A stretch of DNA of 64,000 nucleotides from contig CM042551.1 of the NCBI GenBank assembly GCA_023630585.1, positions 20,490,001-20,554,000 on the forward strand. The letters are read 5' to 3'. The notes under the pieces are model-generated. The model ran no database searches. It was given only the letters and a program-made list of their open reading frames with translations, and was not told where the DNA came from. This DNA comes from Cranoglanis bouderius. Its lineage: Eukaryota > Chordata > Actinopteri > Siluriformes > Cranoglanididae. Shown here one piece after another: positions 47,163-58,895 of this stretch; positions within the stretch are counted from its first letter, which is position 1; every line of letters starts with the position of its first letter. Made by a program: the position numbers and the translations under genes.

Positions 47163-47251
47163 CCACGACTCCAACACTAACCACAACATCAATTACAACA
47201 CTAACCACTACATCAATTACAACACTAACCACAACATCAACTCCAACACCC
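47163..47251. repeat. minisatellite, remaining part after the SINE
   Basis: About 90 bases of the same motif (acaacatcaattacaacact variants) continue after the SINE, ending at acacccaaatattg. This shows that the SINE inserted into an existing array. Confidence 0.9.
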
Positions 47252-47341
47252 AAATATTGAATGAGAAACAGCTGAAACATGCTACGTGTCGAACTTTTGT
47301 GATAATCTGTCATTATGTCTCATTTTGCTTTGAGCAACACT

Positions 47342-47716
47342 AGGGCTGGGCAACATGACCATAAAATATCTATATGATAAATTATATCACGATACACTTT
47401 TCTGAGATATAATAGGTATTGTGATATCTTTTTCAAGATCAGGTGAACTGATGTTAAAATTTTGTACTGAACTTTAAAAGTTTTATTTTTTTGTACAAGA
47501 GTAAAGTTTATTGTTTATATATTTACAGAATTTATTAAAATTAATAGATTTTTTAAAAACCTTTTTAAAACCAGTTTATTTTTGTATATACTGTAGAAAT
47601 ATAAATATAATTTTATATGAAACACTACTGTTTTTCTGGCAGCTGGTCACCAAACCTAAATATCATGATACATATTGTGTATTATGTATTATTTTTGTCA
47701 TATCGCCCACCCCTAG
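47342..47716. mobile_element. hAT-type MITE
   Basis: The ends tagggctgggcaacatgacc and its mirror (gtcatatcgcccacccctag) are inverted repeats of about 18 bp. Flanks on both sides contain caacac. The interior is AT-rich and non-coding. A related fragment occurs at 12484 in raver1 intron 3. Confidence 0.65.
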
Positions 47717-48159
47717 CCAACACCATCAAAACGCTCTGAATCCACTCACATAGTCTATAATATCCTCATGAGTTTGTTTTTATGTCTTCCACACGGTTCC
47801 AGTATAATTTGTGCTTCTCCGTTTTCTATATTGTTCTATCATTACCTTAGGGTGATGCCTGTTATTTTACTGGTAGACTTATTGTGTGAGCTGATACGAG
47901 CTGATACGAATGAGATGAAGCAGTTCATCCTGCGTTCACATACTGTTCATCTGACAGACCATATAGAGCGGCCCACACAGATACAAGCTTGTCTAGTAAC
48001 TTATGTGAGTCATTTAACATCTGATTTTGCACATTTTTCTTAATAATTCATCAACATTTTGTCATTCGTGACACTACACCAGGAACATCTGGTTCTTGGT
48101 TGCCTACAGACTCTAAAGTGCATTACTAGTTCATTTCCTATTAAATTCTGGTAGATATA

Positions 48160-48608
48160 CACTATATGGCTAAATGTATATGGACACCTGACCATCACGC
48201 CCATATGTGGTTCTTCTCCAAACTGTCACCACAAAGTTGGATGTTGTAGCATTACAATTTCCCTTCACTGCAACTAAGAGGCCCGAACCTGTTCCAGCAT
48301 GACAAAGTGCACAAAGCGAGCTCCATGAAGACATGGTGTGTTAAGGTTGGAAGAAGGTGGAAGAACTTGAGTGTCCTGCACAGAGCCCTGACCTCAAGGA
48401 ACTGGAGCGTCCTCACTAAACATCAGCGCCTGACCTCAACCTCACTAACGCTCTTGTAGCCGAATGAACACAAATCCCCACAGCCACGCTCCAAAACCTA
48501 GTGGAAAGCCTTCCCAGAAGAGTGGAGCTCATTATAACAGCAAAGGGGGAATGAATATGTATGCGGGATGTGATGCTCAGGTGTCCACATACTTTTAGCC
48601 GTATAGTG
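48160..48608. mobile_element. Tc1-like MITE, 449 bp
   Basis: The left end cactatatggctaaatgtat and mirrored right end acttttagccgtatagtg define inverted repeats followed by acctgaccat. The left flank is TA. The interior (ccgaacctgttccagcatga and related text) is a shrunken copy of the C-terminal part of a Tc1-like transposase with many disruptions. No open frame survives. Confidence 0.8.
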
Positions 48609-49618
48609 TTTTTGGAAGCATGTAAAGTCCTCATGATTAGAAAGAAAAAAATACAAATAAAGAAATTATTTGTTTAACCATTTTCTGGCAGTACAAATTG
48701 ACCAACAGTTTGCATACCAATAAAGAACCTTGAATTGAACACACACACACACACACACACACACTGTATGGTGTATTAGTTACAATACAACTTGTTCATT
48801 TGTAAGTGAATCTATATTAGTAATACAGCTGTATATTAGAATCTATATTAATAATAGAGCTGATGATGATGATGAGGAGGAGGAGGAGGAATAACCTCAG
48901 AAAAAATGTTCACCTTCTTCCTTTAAACCTATAAAATGGACTCCAGTGTGATCTCAAAACAAACACAACATCTCAACACAACCCAGTCTGCTATACAGTA
49001 ACGATACAGTAACGATACAGTAACGATAAGGCTACTTCCTGGTTCCTGGACAAGCTTTACCGAAACACAAATTCTCTCTGGTTGGCGAAGTGACTAAGAG
49101 ACTAAAGAGAGTAAAGAATAAGGGGCTAAACCTAGAAAAACACACACCTACCATTCACACTGCGGAGTGTAGAAGAGCTGTGGCGAGGTTCTGGGGGGTT
49201 TCTGGTGTCCAGGTCACATCGCCTCCTCACCCACGGAGTCTCTCGCGCTTCCTGCGTGCTGAAAGTCGCAACACGGGAGGGTCCGTGACGGAAAGCGCAA
49301 ATCCGAGCAAACGCCAAAGACTTTTGCGTAGGTAATCTGATGTCTATGCCATTTGCACGCACAGTGGTCTAATCGCAATAACTTGGACGTCAGATAAAAC
49401 ATGGACGATCCCCGTGAGTCCTGAGGTCTTCAAAATAGCAGTCTTTAATGCGCGCGTGCATACACCCAGAGTTCCTTAAAATAATAGCTATTTAATGAGT
49501 ACATTTTGTTACAATTAAAAAATTAAAAACGATTATTGTATCAGAGGACAAAAGTACTATGATGTTGCTAAGATGATGTCAGACACACTGACAGTGTCAA
49601 TGTATTCGACTTAACCTC
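48609..49618. other. intergenic; short repeats
   Basis: A CA microsatellite (48741-48765), a GAT/GGA run (48860-48890) and three tandem copies of acagtaacgat (about 48995-49028). The open frames near 49090-49402 have no recognisable domain. Confidence 0.4.
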
Positions 49619-49818
49619 ACGTGTCCAATCCTAATCTTATCCGCAAAGCGCCGGTGTGGGTGCGGGTTTTCATTCCAATCAAGCAGAAGCCTCACCTGAC
49701 CACACCTGGTTAATCCACTGCTCCTGGCTTTCAGTAGACTATCAGGTGAGGCTTGGTCTTTGGCTGGAATGAAAACCTGCACCCACACCGGCTGTTTCTG
49801 GATAAGACTGGACACCTC
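49619..49818. mobile_element. small foldback MITE, about 200 bp
   Basis: The left half (cggtgtgggtgcgggttttc) and right half (gaaaacctgcacccacaccg) are inverted copies. With acctgacc/caggtgaggc in the middle, the whole can fold into one hairpin. A single half-copy lies at 54385-54487. Non-coding. Confidence 0.75.
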
Positions 49819-50110
49819 TGGACTAAAGGCTGTTACCTGTAATTCCTAACCTTCTAACAGGAAAAAAACAAAAAGACGCCCCCCTCATTAGTCCTGTCAC
49901 CATGACTACTTTTGTTGGACAATATATTGTGGCAGGAATAATTGCCATAAACCATATTACTGTCATTTTAAGACCATTTTATGCCACTGATATAATTATA
50001 ATTATAATTTTCATTTAAATATTTCCAAAACATGGCTGTAAACAAATTGCATTTATTTTTAAACTGAAGTGCATAAAATGTTTTTTTTTTTTTTAATCAA
50101 AAGGTGTAAC
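49819..50110. other. AT-rich spacer
   Basis: AT-rich with a T tract at 50078-50093. Nothing else is recognised. Confidence 0.3.
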
Positions 50111-50220
50111 CTCTCAGGCCCTCATGTTGGCTCTCAGGCCCTCATGTTGGCTCTCAGGCCCTCATGTTGGCTCTCAGGCCCTCATGTTGGCTCTCAGGCC
50201 CTCATGTTGGCTCTCAGGCC
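50111..50220. repeat. 20-bp tandem repeat, 5.5 copies
   Basis: Five exact copies of ctctcaggccctcatgttgg plus half a unit. The copies are identical, which indicates recent expansion. There are no spacers, so it is not CRISPR. Confidence 0.97.
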
Positions 50221-51500
50221 AGTTTCAATGTTAATTTTCACACTGTTTTTAGTCATAGATTTTGTCATATAGTCGTGTCATATTTTTTAATCTGACTAAA
50301 ATGGCAGTGAATGTTAGTCAACAGCATTTTAGTTGGTGAGAAAATGCAAAAATTAAACCAAATATTCACACATTTTATATATTAACTTAACCATGTATCA
50401 ACAAAAACATGTGAAAACTGGCCTTGTTGTGAAAACCTGATCTCCTGAAATAATAATATTACAATGAGTTCACTTCTGTAATACAATACTGTGAATTTTT
50501 TATGCTTTAGTTCTTCACTGTTCGGGTTTTAGTGCACTGTTACGGAAAGAGTGTATTCACAACGTGACTTACCATTCTACCTAGCGCCTTACTTAAGCTC
50601 AAATTCACTTGTGCATTTGTGTCGTATTGTGCAGAACCGAGTTGTAATATTGTGTTTATGTTGTGTAAATGTCTGATTAATCTCATGTGTGTATAAGATG
50701 TGTTTGGGTGAGTTAATTAACCCGCTAGTAAAGTGCTTCAGTTTACCGCTCTTCATTCACTGTTCAGCTTCAGCTCACGCAGATTAAGCAGCTAAAACCC
50801 CAACATTACTGACTACGACTGGTTTATTTGAAACACTACTGAACCATTCTTTCTAGATTTTTCTTCTTCAAAAAAACATTGTTAGTGCATCGTTAATATC
50901 TTGTGTCATTTTTTTCAACAGTCTGTTTTAATTAAAATCGGTGCTAGTGTTTGCTACACATATAACAGGTTTTTTTTTTTTTTTTTTGCTTTGGTACTAT
51001 TTTCACAAGTAAGTGGTAATTTTTCAAAACTCTTAGTACAAAACTCCAAACTGATCACACTTGTAACACAGGAAGTCATACTTTCAAAACCTGATCTTAT
51101 GCTTTCATTACAATTATACATATTTTCTTTCCACAAAATCATTTTTTCTAAACACAAGATTATTGTAACATGTAATGAGAACATTTAGTGTAATCACCAA
51201 AACACAACACTATGATCTTCTTTCACTTTAGTACTTTTAACAATCAGTTAGTTCAACAGAAAACAATGCAAGATTTCAAATCACTCTTGGTTCTGACTAC
51301 ATGCCACTGTACTGTAATGCAGTGTACACAGTGTCATCACAACAGATATTACACTTAGAAAATACGATCAAAGAACACATCAAAAGTCATTTATGCAGGA
51401 AAAATATTTTATTTGACAGTATTTTTACAACAATACTGTGGTTACATTGTGAAACAAAATAAATGTAAACAATTCACTGTAAATGGAGATAATCTCAATT
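50221..51500. other. intergenic with partial terminal repeat
   Basis: At 51002-51060 there is tcacaagtaagtggtaattt, which resembles the terminal region of the IS630-like element that starts at 51501. This is probably a second, partial copy. A T tract lies at 50970-50987. No other feature is supported. Confidence 0.4.
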
Positions 51501-53169
51501 TACAGTTTTTTAAAAATTGGTTTAATGCAATTTTCACAAGCAAGTGGTAAATTTTCAAAACTCTTAATATTAATCTCACAACAGATCATTAAAAATGCAC
51601 TTTTTTCAAACATTTCAGTATATTTTCAGTTATGTTAGTACAAAACACAAAATCACAAAGTATTCTTTTCACTACAAATAATAAGTGTTTCCTCTAAATA
51701 AATGTTTCATTCACAGTAACTGTCTTTCATAATACTATTACTATCAAACTTTTCGTTTGTGTCTCTTCTCGTTCAGTTTAATACATTTGTCTATCATTTA
51801 ATCCAACTGAACTTAATGGTTAATCAGTTAATCATTTGGTATGTCTATAGATTTTCATCTGGTCTGATCATTGTGTGTTGGTGTGTTGGTAAGTCATTTA
51901 CAGTAGTAAAATATTGACAGCATACTCTGTTTTACTCTCAGAATTGGCACCTGGTGGTGGCTGTACACGTATACTGACTGACCAGCAAGAGTTGGCCGTG
52001 GTGGAAATGGTCAGGGTAAGGAATGACAAGGCTGTCTGAAATAAAGCAGGTTACTGAGGAGAGTAATGACACCTTTGCCAATGTGGGATCAATCAGCCTT
52101 TTGCTTCTTCAACTTCTTCAACTTTTGAAGAAGCACCAGGTTTCTATGAAACAAATTTACCTGGTGCCTTTTGAGAGAAACAATGCCTGGATGAAACAAC
52201 TGTGTGCAGACTATGTTCAGATACAGCACTATGTGGTGTACTGTATGTTCAGTTTGTATGTAGGTGTTACTCACAGTACTGTACTACAGACTCACAATGT
52301 CAACTATTCTTTGTAAAAGAACCAAACCAAATTATCTTTTTTTTTAGAGGCTGATGGAGCTAGATGCTGCTGTGAATCATCACAAGTATATTTTTGTTGA
52401 TGAGGCGGGCTTTAATCTGGCAAAAACCAGACGCCGTGGACATAACCTTATTGGCCAATGGGCAACCATCCAAATGCCTGGGGGAAACATTTCAATGTGT
52501 GCGGCTATATGTGAAGATGGTGTGGTAGGCCGTAGACCAGTTCTTGCATCATACAACTCTGAACTCCTGATAGCTTTTCTAAATGAACATGAGCAGGCCT
52601 GTCAGGGTGAAGATATCAGGTATGTTATTGTGTGGGACAATGTCAGCTTCCATCATGCAGAGCTGGTTCGGGAATGGTTTCAGGCTCATCCTCGGTTCAT
52701 GACCCTATATCTCCCACCATACTCCCCTTTCCTCAACCCAATTGAGGAATTTTTCTCTACTTGGAGGTCGCCATCCCCATGAGCATGTCACCCTCCTACA
52801 AGCCATGGATGAGGCTTGCAATGACATAACTGCAGAGCAATGTCAAGCCTGGATTCGTCATGCCAGAAGGTTTTTCCCACGGTGCATGAACAACGAGGAT
52901 ATTCACTGTGGATATCCTTCACTATATCCTTTCACTATTATGAAAGACAGTTACTGTGAATGAAACATTTATTTAGAGGAAACACTTATTATTTGTAGTG
53001 AAAAGAATACTTTGTGATTTTGTGTTTTGTACTAACATAATTGAAAATATGCTGAAATGTTTGAAAAAAGTGCATTTTTAATGATCTGTTGTGAGATTAA
53101 TATTAAGAGTTTTGAAAATTTACCACTTGCTTGTGAAAATTGCATTAAACCAATTTTTTAAAAGCTGTA
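51501..53169 (+). mobile_element. IS630/Tc1/mariner-like transposon with long inverted repeats
   Basis: Inverted repeats of about 230 bp (51501-51734 and 52940-53169) begin tacagttttttaaaaattgg and end ttttttaaaagctgta. Arms match through the aaagtgcatttttaatgatc and gaatgaaacatttatttaga text. The core encodes a DDE transposase in plus orientation. Related copies lie at 55170-56342, 56385-57200 and 57407-58392. Confidence 0.85.
51950..52963 (+). pseudogene. DDE_3/IS630-type transposase, broken
   Basis: The N-terminal helix region is fragmentary: RILTDQQELAVVEMVRVRNDKAV near 51965-52037, a stop or shift, then SMKQIYLVPFERNN. The main frame 52354-52782 gives MELDAAVNHHKYIFVDEAGF (first Asp), VIVWDNVSFHH (second Asp) and SPFLNPIEEFFS (Glu), with 35 residues between the last two. 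A deletion after FFSTWR shifts the frame; the C-terminal part continues in 52742-52963 (RHPHEHVTLLQAMDEACNDI ... RHARRFFPRCMNNEDIHC). All three acids are present but no complete frame exists. Confidence 0.85.
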
Positions 53170-54384
53170 AATTCAAATGCACATAGTTTCTGCATTCAAA
53201 TGTGCATTTTTATCTTAAATTCAAGTAATATTCGAAGTTTGAATTTTAATTTGACAGCCCTAGAGCAGACGAGAGGAGAGAAGCAGAGCGAATGGCTAAA
53301 ATGTAGTTGACATTCATCCTTATGTAAACAAACACACATGTAAACACAATGGGCGATATCAAGGTCAGGAAAAATGATAGAGGTCACATCCGTATATCGT
53401 ACGATATACTTTACCCCTCAGCTCGAAATTTCTACTTGGGAACTCGGGACAGTCTCATCAACCCCGAGTTCAGCAAGTGACGTCAAATCCACATGGATTG
53501 ATGAACAGTATGAACAGTACATGAACAGTAAACACAGTAACACCTCTTACCTTTACATGAGTTCTACTGTATATACAAGTATTAGCTTTAGATCAATCAA
53601 CATACAGATATATTCACTTGTTAAATCTATAACTCACTGTTTTGAGAAGGAAAAACAACGTAGCTAGCTAACAAAAGACAAACACAGAGGCGTCCATGTT
53701 TTTTCCTCACTTTGTATCTCGAAGCATGGAGGTTGAAGATGACGTAATTCCGAACTCTTCCGAGGTAAGTTCCAAGGTAGTTCACAGTCAGGTCACCTCG
53801 ATCATCATCATCATGCCTCAGTGTAAGATCTGAAAGAAGTCTTGAACTGTGACAGGCTCAAGGCAGCCAATCAGAGGAGAGAGAGACTATAATATAATAT
53901 CACAACAAAAGGAAAAACAATTCAGGTGTTAATATTTTTCCTGTTGAACAGGTAATGCATTTACTTGTTTTCTGATTTAGTTGGAAGTTAGTGAAAGTCA
54001 TCTGGTTTATCCACATTGTGGAATTTGTATCATTACTCAGTTGTGACATAAACCCCTCCTGCAGAACCAAACATCCAGGGGTTAGAGTCAGACCCAATCC
54101 AGATACCTGGGTGGAGTCAAAACAAAAGTCCAGGGGGTGGAGACTCAGTGTGCTTCAGGTTGGATAAGTGTGTTGTACTGTGTTGTAGAGCGTTGCCTGG
54201 GCTAGAGTTTGGGGTTAGAGGTCAGGGTTCGGGTTTATAGGAGGAGTTGGATCAGGTCCAGCTCCACCCTCTGGTCTTGGATCTACAGTGAGGACTATCT
54301 CAGTTGTGAAGTTATTTCATCTAAACAGATAATGATAGCTTGCATGCGGTTACAGAGCAGGCGCACTGATGCTGCATAATTACA
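53170..54384. other. intergenic, no gene recognised
   Basis: Includes a stretch with ttgacagccctagagcag (53252-53272), a hAT-like tip, and acttgggaactcggga (53434-53450). No complete element or gene can be supported. Confidence 0.35.
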
Positions 54385-54487
54385 CAAAGTGGATTAACCA
54401 GGTGGGATCAGGTGAGGCTCCTGCTTGATTGGAATGAAGACCTGCACCCACACCGGCCCTTTGTAGACAAGATTAGACACCTCTGCC
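54385..54487. mobile_element. half copy of the 200-bp foldback MITE
   Basis: Matches the right half of 49619-49818 (aggtgaggctcctgcttgat, then gacctgcacccacaccggcc) and ends with agattagacacctctg. Its partner arm is missing. Confidence 0.6.
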
Positions 54488-54809
54488 AAAAAAGCCTTAC
54501 AATGAAAGCTAATTTCATCTAATGATCTGAAAACTTTTGCTGGTGCAGCACTGAGGAGATTAAATATGTCTCAGTTGTAAAAATAAATATTAAGAGAGCG
54601 TTATAAAGATGAGATTTTCTGCTCTTTTGTGTGTTATTGTCTTCAGCCATGTATAATATAGTGAATACCTACTCTCCTCAACTCCTCAACTGCTAAGAAA
54701 ACTCTGGGGATGTGTCAGTTCTTTATTCATGTCATTATTACGCAATGTGATTTTTTATTTTATAAAATGTTGGAAATGTCATATAGACAATCTACTCTCC
54801 CTTGTCTCT

Positions 54810-54842
54810 AAATAACAACAACAACAACAACAACAACAACAA
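54810..54842. repeat. (AAC)n microsatellite
   Basis: About eleven AAC units. Nothing else of note is visible in the surrounding 54500-55170, which is AT-rich and non-coding. Confidence 0.85.
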
Positions 54843-55169
54843 TCTTTATTAATATAGTCTAGCACATTTTGAATCAAAAATCTCAATGGGCTTTGCACAG
54901 AAAAGAAGAAATGAGTCAATAAATGAAAATAATATTACTACAAGTCATGAAGTCATAAGCTGGTACTACTAATAAAAATACTACTAACACTATTCCAGAG
55001 ATTCTGAGATACATAAGAAAAACATCATCCAGCAGCTGAGTTGTGAGTGATCCTATGGACTAACAGTAAGAACAAGGTAATACAGTATGTAATACACACA
55101 GGGGGCTTGGAGTTACAGCAGGACCATATGCAGTTTTCAAACCTCTACAACACATAGCAAGTTGAAGGG

Positions 55170-56342
55170 AGAGAACCTAGACACCAGATGGCACTAAAAG
55201 TATAGATGCAACACACTGTATATACTGTACATCCCTGTATGAGTTTTGTATTGAAACTGAAATTTTGAAGTAATTTGTAACATCAAAGGTTGTCAAAGGT
55301 GTGTGTTCAATTTCATAATCGTTATGCTCTGCAGCAGCTTCTAGTTCCATAACTCTCTGAAACAGACCAGAGAAAACATTGTAAGACAGTATGAACACAC
55401 ACAGAGCAGTCAATAAGGACAGTATGGCTTGTACGTATTCATAGTTTTTTCACTCCGATCATCTGGATCTGATTGCGTTTCAGGAGATTGCGAAGTGTGG
55501 ATAAACTCACCCTATTTATGTTACTGAATGTTGTGTTGTCAGTGATGATGTGTTGTTGCAGTTGTCGTAAACGTGTGCTGTTGTTTGCTATGACCATATT
55601 CACTATGTGTTGTTCCTGCTCTGCTGTGAACAACCGTCTTCTTCCTCCGATGAAGTGTCGTCTAGCAATTCTGCAAAAACATGAAGTGAATGGTTAGGGT
55701 GCAAGGTTTCTTTCAGTATGCAATGAAAAGTTTCTGTAGTGCTGTAAGTACAGTAGCATGTTATAGAGGGTAGGTTTACTTACCTGTTCTCATTTCAAAA
55801 TGTCCAGATGACACTGGCTACAGTATAGCGGCTTAAGTTAGGCTGGACCCTCTGCCCAGCCTCCCTGAAACTCAAACCATGGTTGACCACATGGTCAACC
55901 AAAGTGGCCCAGATCTCATTCGTAATTGTTCTCCTCTGTCTTCTTCCTCGTCCCCCTCTTACTCTCAACTCTCTCTCCAAAATTGGTCTCTATTGTTGTT
56001 CAAACCAAGAGAGTGATCCTAAAGCCTATATATATAATGCTCAAGCTCTGATTTCTTGGTGACACTTGGTGTAGGTAATCAGTAAATGAGTGTACCATTT
56101 TGAATGGCAGTGTTTTCTAATTGAAACACGAGCAGTTAGTTTTGAGTGATGTGTCTAATGCAGAGAACTGTGTTTAGAGTTTTGCAAAAAGTTTGTTTTT
56201 CATTTGCAAACTGAGTGTAAAGCGTATAATGTGTTTGCAGTTTTGCAGACTTGGTCTGAAGATTAGATACATGAATGAATGGTTTCACTGAGTGGGCCTC
56301 AAGTTCCACTTTTAGTGTCTGAGCAATTTGAAAAAATTGTAA
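55170..56342 (-). mobile_element. IS630-like element copy A (minus)
   Basis: The 5' terminal sequence at 56310-56342 mirrors that of copy B (ttttttcaaattgct). The minus strand encodes the transposase N terminus: RTITNEIWATLVDHVVNHGLSFREA (about 55795-55980), then FTAEQEQHIVNMVIANNSTR ... LSTLRNLLKRNQIQM (55439-55630), then VMELEAAAEHNDYE (about 55330-55370). The catalytic part beyond this is missing, so the 3' end is truncated and its exact limit is unknown. Confidence 0.7.
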
Positions 56343-56384
56343 ACACAACCATCAGCAAAACTCTATGCACCTACATGCCAATTT

Positions 56385-57200
56385 GCACATGTTTACATAC
56401 TCTTTTCAAAACTATTAAACTTTAGTTCAAAACCCAACACAAAACTGAAGAAGACAGCAATTTGCTATATTTCTACAGTAATACCGTACTGAAATATATT
56501 CCAAATCTAACGAATCTAAAAAAAGAAGTCCTATCAAAACGATTAGACTAACCACAGCTGATTCCCATTGTAGCTGAACACCTACAGAGGTGTTAGTCTT
56601 TCAAATTCATTACCATCTTTACAAAAGGGGACATTTTAGGAATAATTTTACAGTAATGCAAACATGGGCCCAGCCAGAGATGAAGTGGCTAACAGAGGAA
56701 TCAGACTGGCTGGGAGCGGGAGAGGGAGAGGAGTAAGTATGCGTGGTGAAAGAAGACTGAGAGGAAGATCAAGAGCTGTAGTCTCAGATGTGATTAGGGC
56801 TACTATAATTGATCATGTAATAAATCATGGTCTATCAATGAGAGAGGCTGGTCTGAGAGTGCAGCCAGATCTGCAACGCTCAACAGTGGCATCTATTGTG
56901 AGAATTTTCAGGCAAAACGACAGGCAAGATGTGCATTCTGCAAGGGCATGTGACTGAACTGTACATTTCAGAAGTACATCCAAACCCACTCGCGTGTAAG
57001 TGTTTTTTTAAATTCTGCTTAGGGCCCAACGGTTACCTCCCACAGGTGGGAGAGGTAGGATTTTCACTGGTGTGCAGGAGACCGCAGTCGTTGAAATGGT
57101 CATCAAAAACTATGGCATAAAACTTATCGAACCATACTGCATCGTCTGATTCATTCCTGTAATATGTACTGCAGTGAATTCTAAACAGTAGAGAATACCG
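56385..57200 (+). mobile_element. IS630-like element copy C (plus), truncated
   Basis: A plus-strand frame from 56664 reads MGPARDEVANRGIRLAGSGR then SDVIRATIIDHVINHGLSMREAGLRVQPDLQRSTVASIVR, the N-terminal DNA-binding region of the same family. A second block near 57040-57120 (GRIFTGVQETAVVEMVIKN) corresponds to the next region of the transposase. The catalytic domain is absent. It lies between copies A and B. Confidence 0.65.
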
Positions 57201-57406
57201 TTCTTGTTCATCAAAGAAATTTTACTAAAAAAACAAACAAACAATTGTGTAATGCTCCCTGTTGTTAGCATTTTTTAGGTCATTGTTTTATGAGTGAAAA
57301 AGTGAGCTTGTTGGGTGACAACCTTTGCTAGTGCTGTGGACGAATGAGTTGATTCGAGATACGTATGAAGTGTTTTGGTAGTTTTAGTGCATTTTGGGTG
57401 TGAAAT

Positions 57407-58392
57407 TACAGTTTTTTCAAATTGCTTAGACACTAAAAGTGGAACTTGAGGCCCGCTCGGTGAAACCATTCATTCATGTATCTAATCTTCAGACCAAGTC
57501 TGCAGAACTGCAAACACATTATACACTTTACACTCAGTTTGCAAATGAAAAATGAACTTTTTGCAAAACTCTAAACACAGTTCTCTACATTAGACACATC
57601 ACTCAAAACTAACTGCTCGTGTTTCAATTAGAAAACACTGCCATTCAAAATGGTACACTCATTTACTGATTACCTACACCAAGTGTCACCAAGAAATCAG
57701 AGCTTGAGCATTATATATATAGGCTTTAGGATCACTCTCTTGGTTTGAACAACAATAGAGGCCAATTTTGGAGAGAGAGTTAGAGGACGAGGAGTGAGAG
57801 TAAGAGGGGGACGAGGAAGAGGACAAAGAGGAGGAGGAGGAGGACGACAAGGAAGAGGACAGAGGAGAACAATTACGAATGAGATCTGGGCCACTTTGGT
57901 TGACCATGTGGTCAACCAAAGTTGATCCATTAGTCAAATACAATGAAAATACAATGTTTTGAGAATAAAATAGTTCCCCCCCCCACCCCCCCACCCCTTG
58001 CATTTCTGTTTATAGTGAACATACTGAATATGCATATATACTGTATATACAGTGTATTTGTGTACATACGTGTGAGTGCTATGATAAACTCCTGTGCTCT
58101 CCACTGCACACTGAACAAGCAATAGACACGAGACAGTAGTGTTTTACATTTTTCACATCTGTGTGTAGTTTGGCGCGTACGTGGCTAATCATTTGATGTT
58201 TGTGTGTAGAGTTACTATACAAAAACACCATTTTTATAAGAGTTAATACAGTTTTGAATGAAGTGTTCGCTTTTGCAAGCTGTGTGTGACGTTTTGTATC
58301 TTGTGTGCATGTTTTGTGGTTTTGTGTGTAGAGTTTCTGAAATGGAGCCGTAGTTTCAGAAATTGTGTGTAAGCAATTTAAAAAAAACTGTA
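57407..58392 (+). mobile_element. IS630-like element copy B (plus), deleted inside
   Basis: The ends ttacagttttttcaaattgc (57407) and the mirror of ttacagtttttttaaattgc (to 58392) define it. The first 500 bases are an inverted, nearly identical copy of 55885-56342 in copy A. The transposase frame (RTITNEIWATLVDHVVNQ) is cut at about 57915. A G/A-rich insertion of about 60 bases near 57790-57850 is absent from copy A. Confidence 0.75.
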
Positions 58393-58715
58393 ACTGCTAT
58401 GCCAAGCTGAAAGTTGGTCAGGAGAACTGTGTGAAGAGTTTTGAAAAAGTATTGAGAAATTGGTCCTAGTGATTGTAAAAAACTGTAAATGTTCCTTTCC
58501 ATTGATCCTGAGCTTATTGAACTGATAAAAGAATAGAAATGTGTATCATTAACTCTTACATTTACTTAAGGAATGTGCATTTCAGAAAAACAACTAAATA
58601 CATAAATAACCATATAATTTCTTACAGTTTTTCTCAGTCGCTTTGGTATATTTCTCAGATCACAAATGAAATTCTTAAAACTACTTGTTACTGTGCACAT
58701 CATAAAAGCAGTGTA

Positions 58716-58762
58716 GGCAGTGGTAGCTCAGTGGTTAAGACGTTGGACTACTGATCAGAAGG

Positions 58763-58763
<1 letters not shown>
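58716..58763 (+). repeat. truncated tRNA-derived SINE head
   Basis: The text agtggtagctcagtggttaa then gttggactactgatcagaag is a SINE head with an A-box (tagctcagtggttaag). It stops where the GT microsatellite begins, before a B-box. It is not a tRNA. Confidence 0.7.
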
Positions 58764-58837
<74 letters not shown>

Positions 58838-58846
58838 ACAGAACGA

Positions 58847-58895
<49 letters not shown>

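Noticed and set aside
49090..49402. Possible exon with CpG content near 49.2 kb
   Set aside because: Frames on both strands overlap, no domain or consistent splice sites, and the neighbourhood is repeats.
50111..50220. Possible CRISPR-like direct repeats
   Set aside because: Repeats are directly adjacent with no unique spacers and the genome is eukaryotic.
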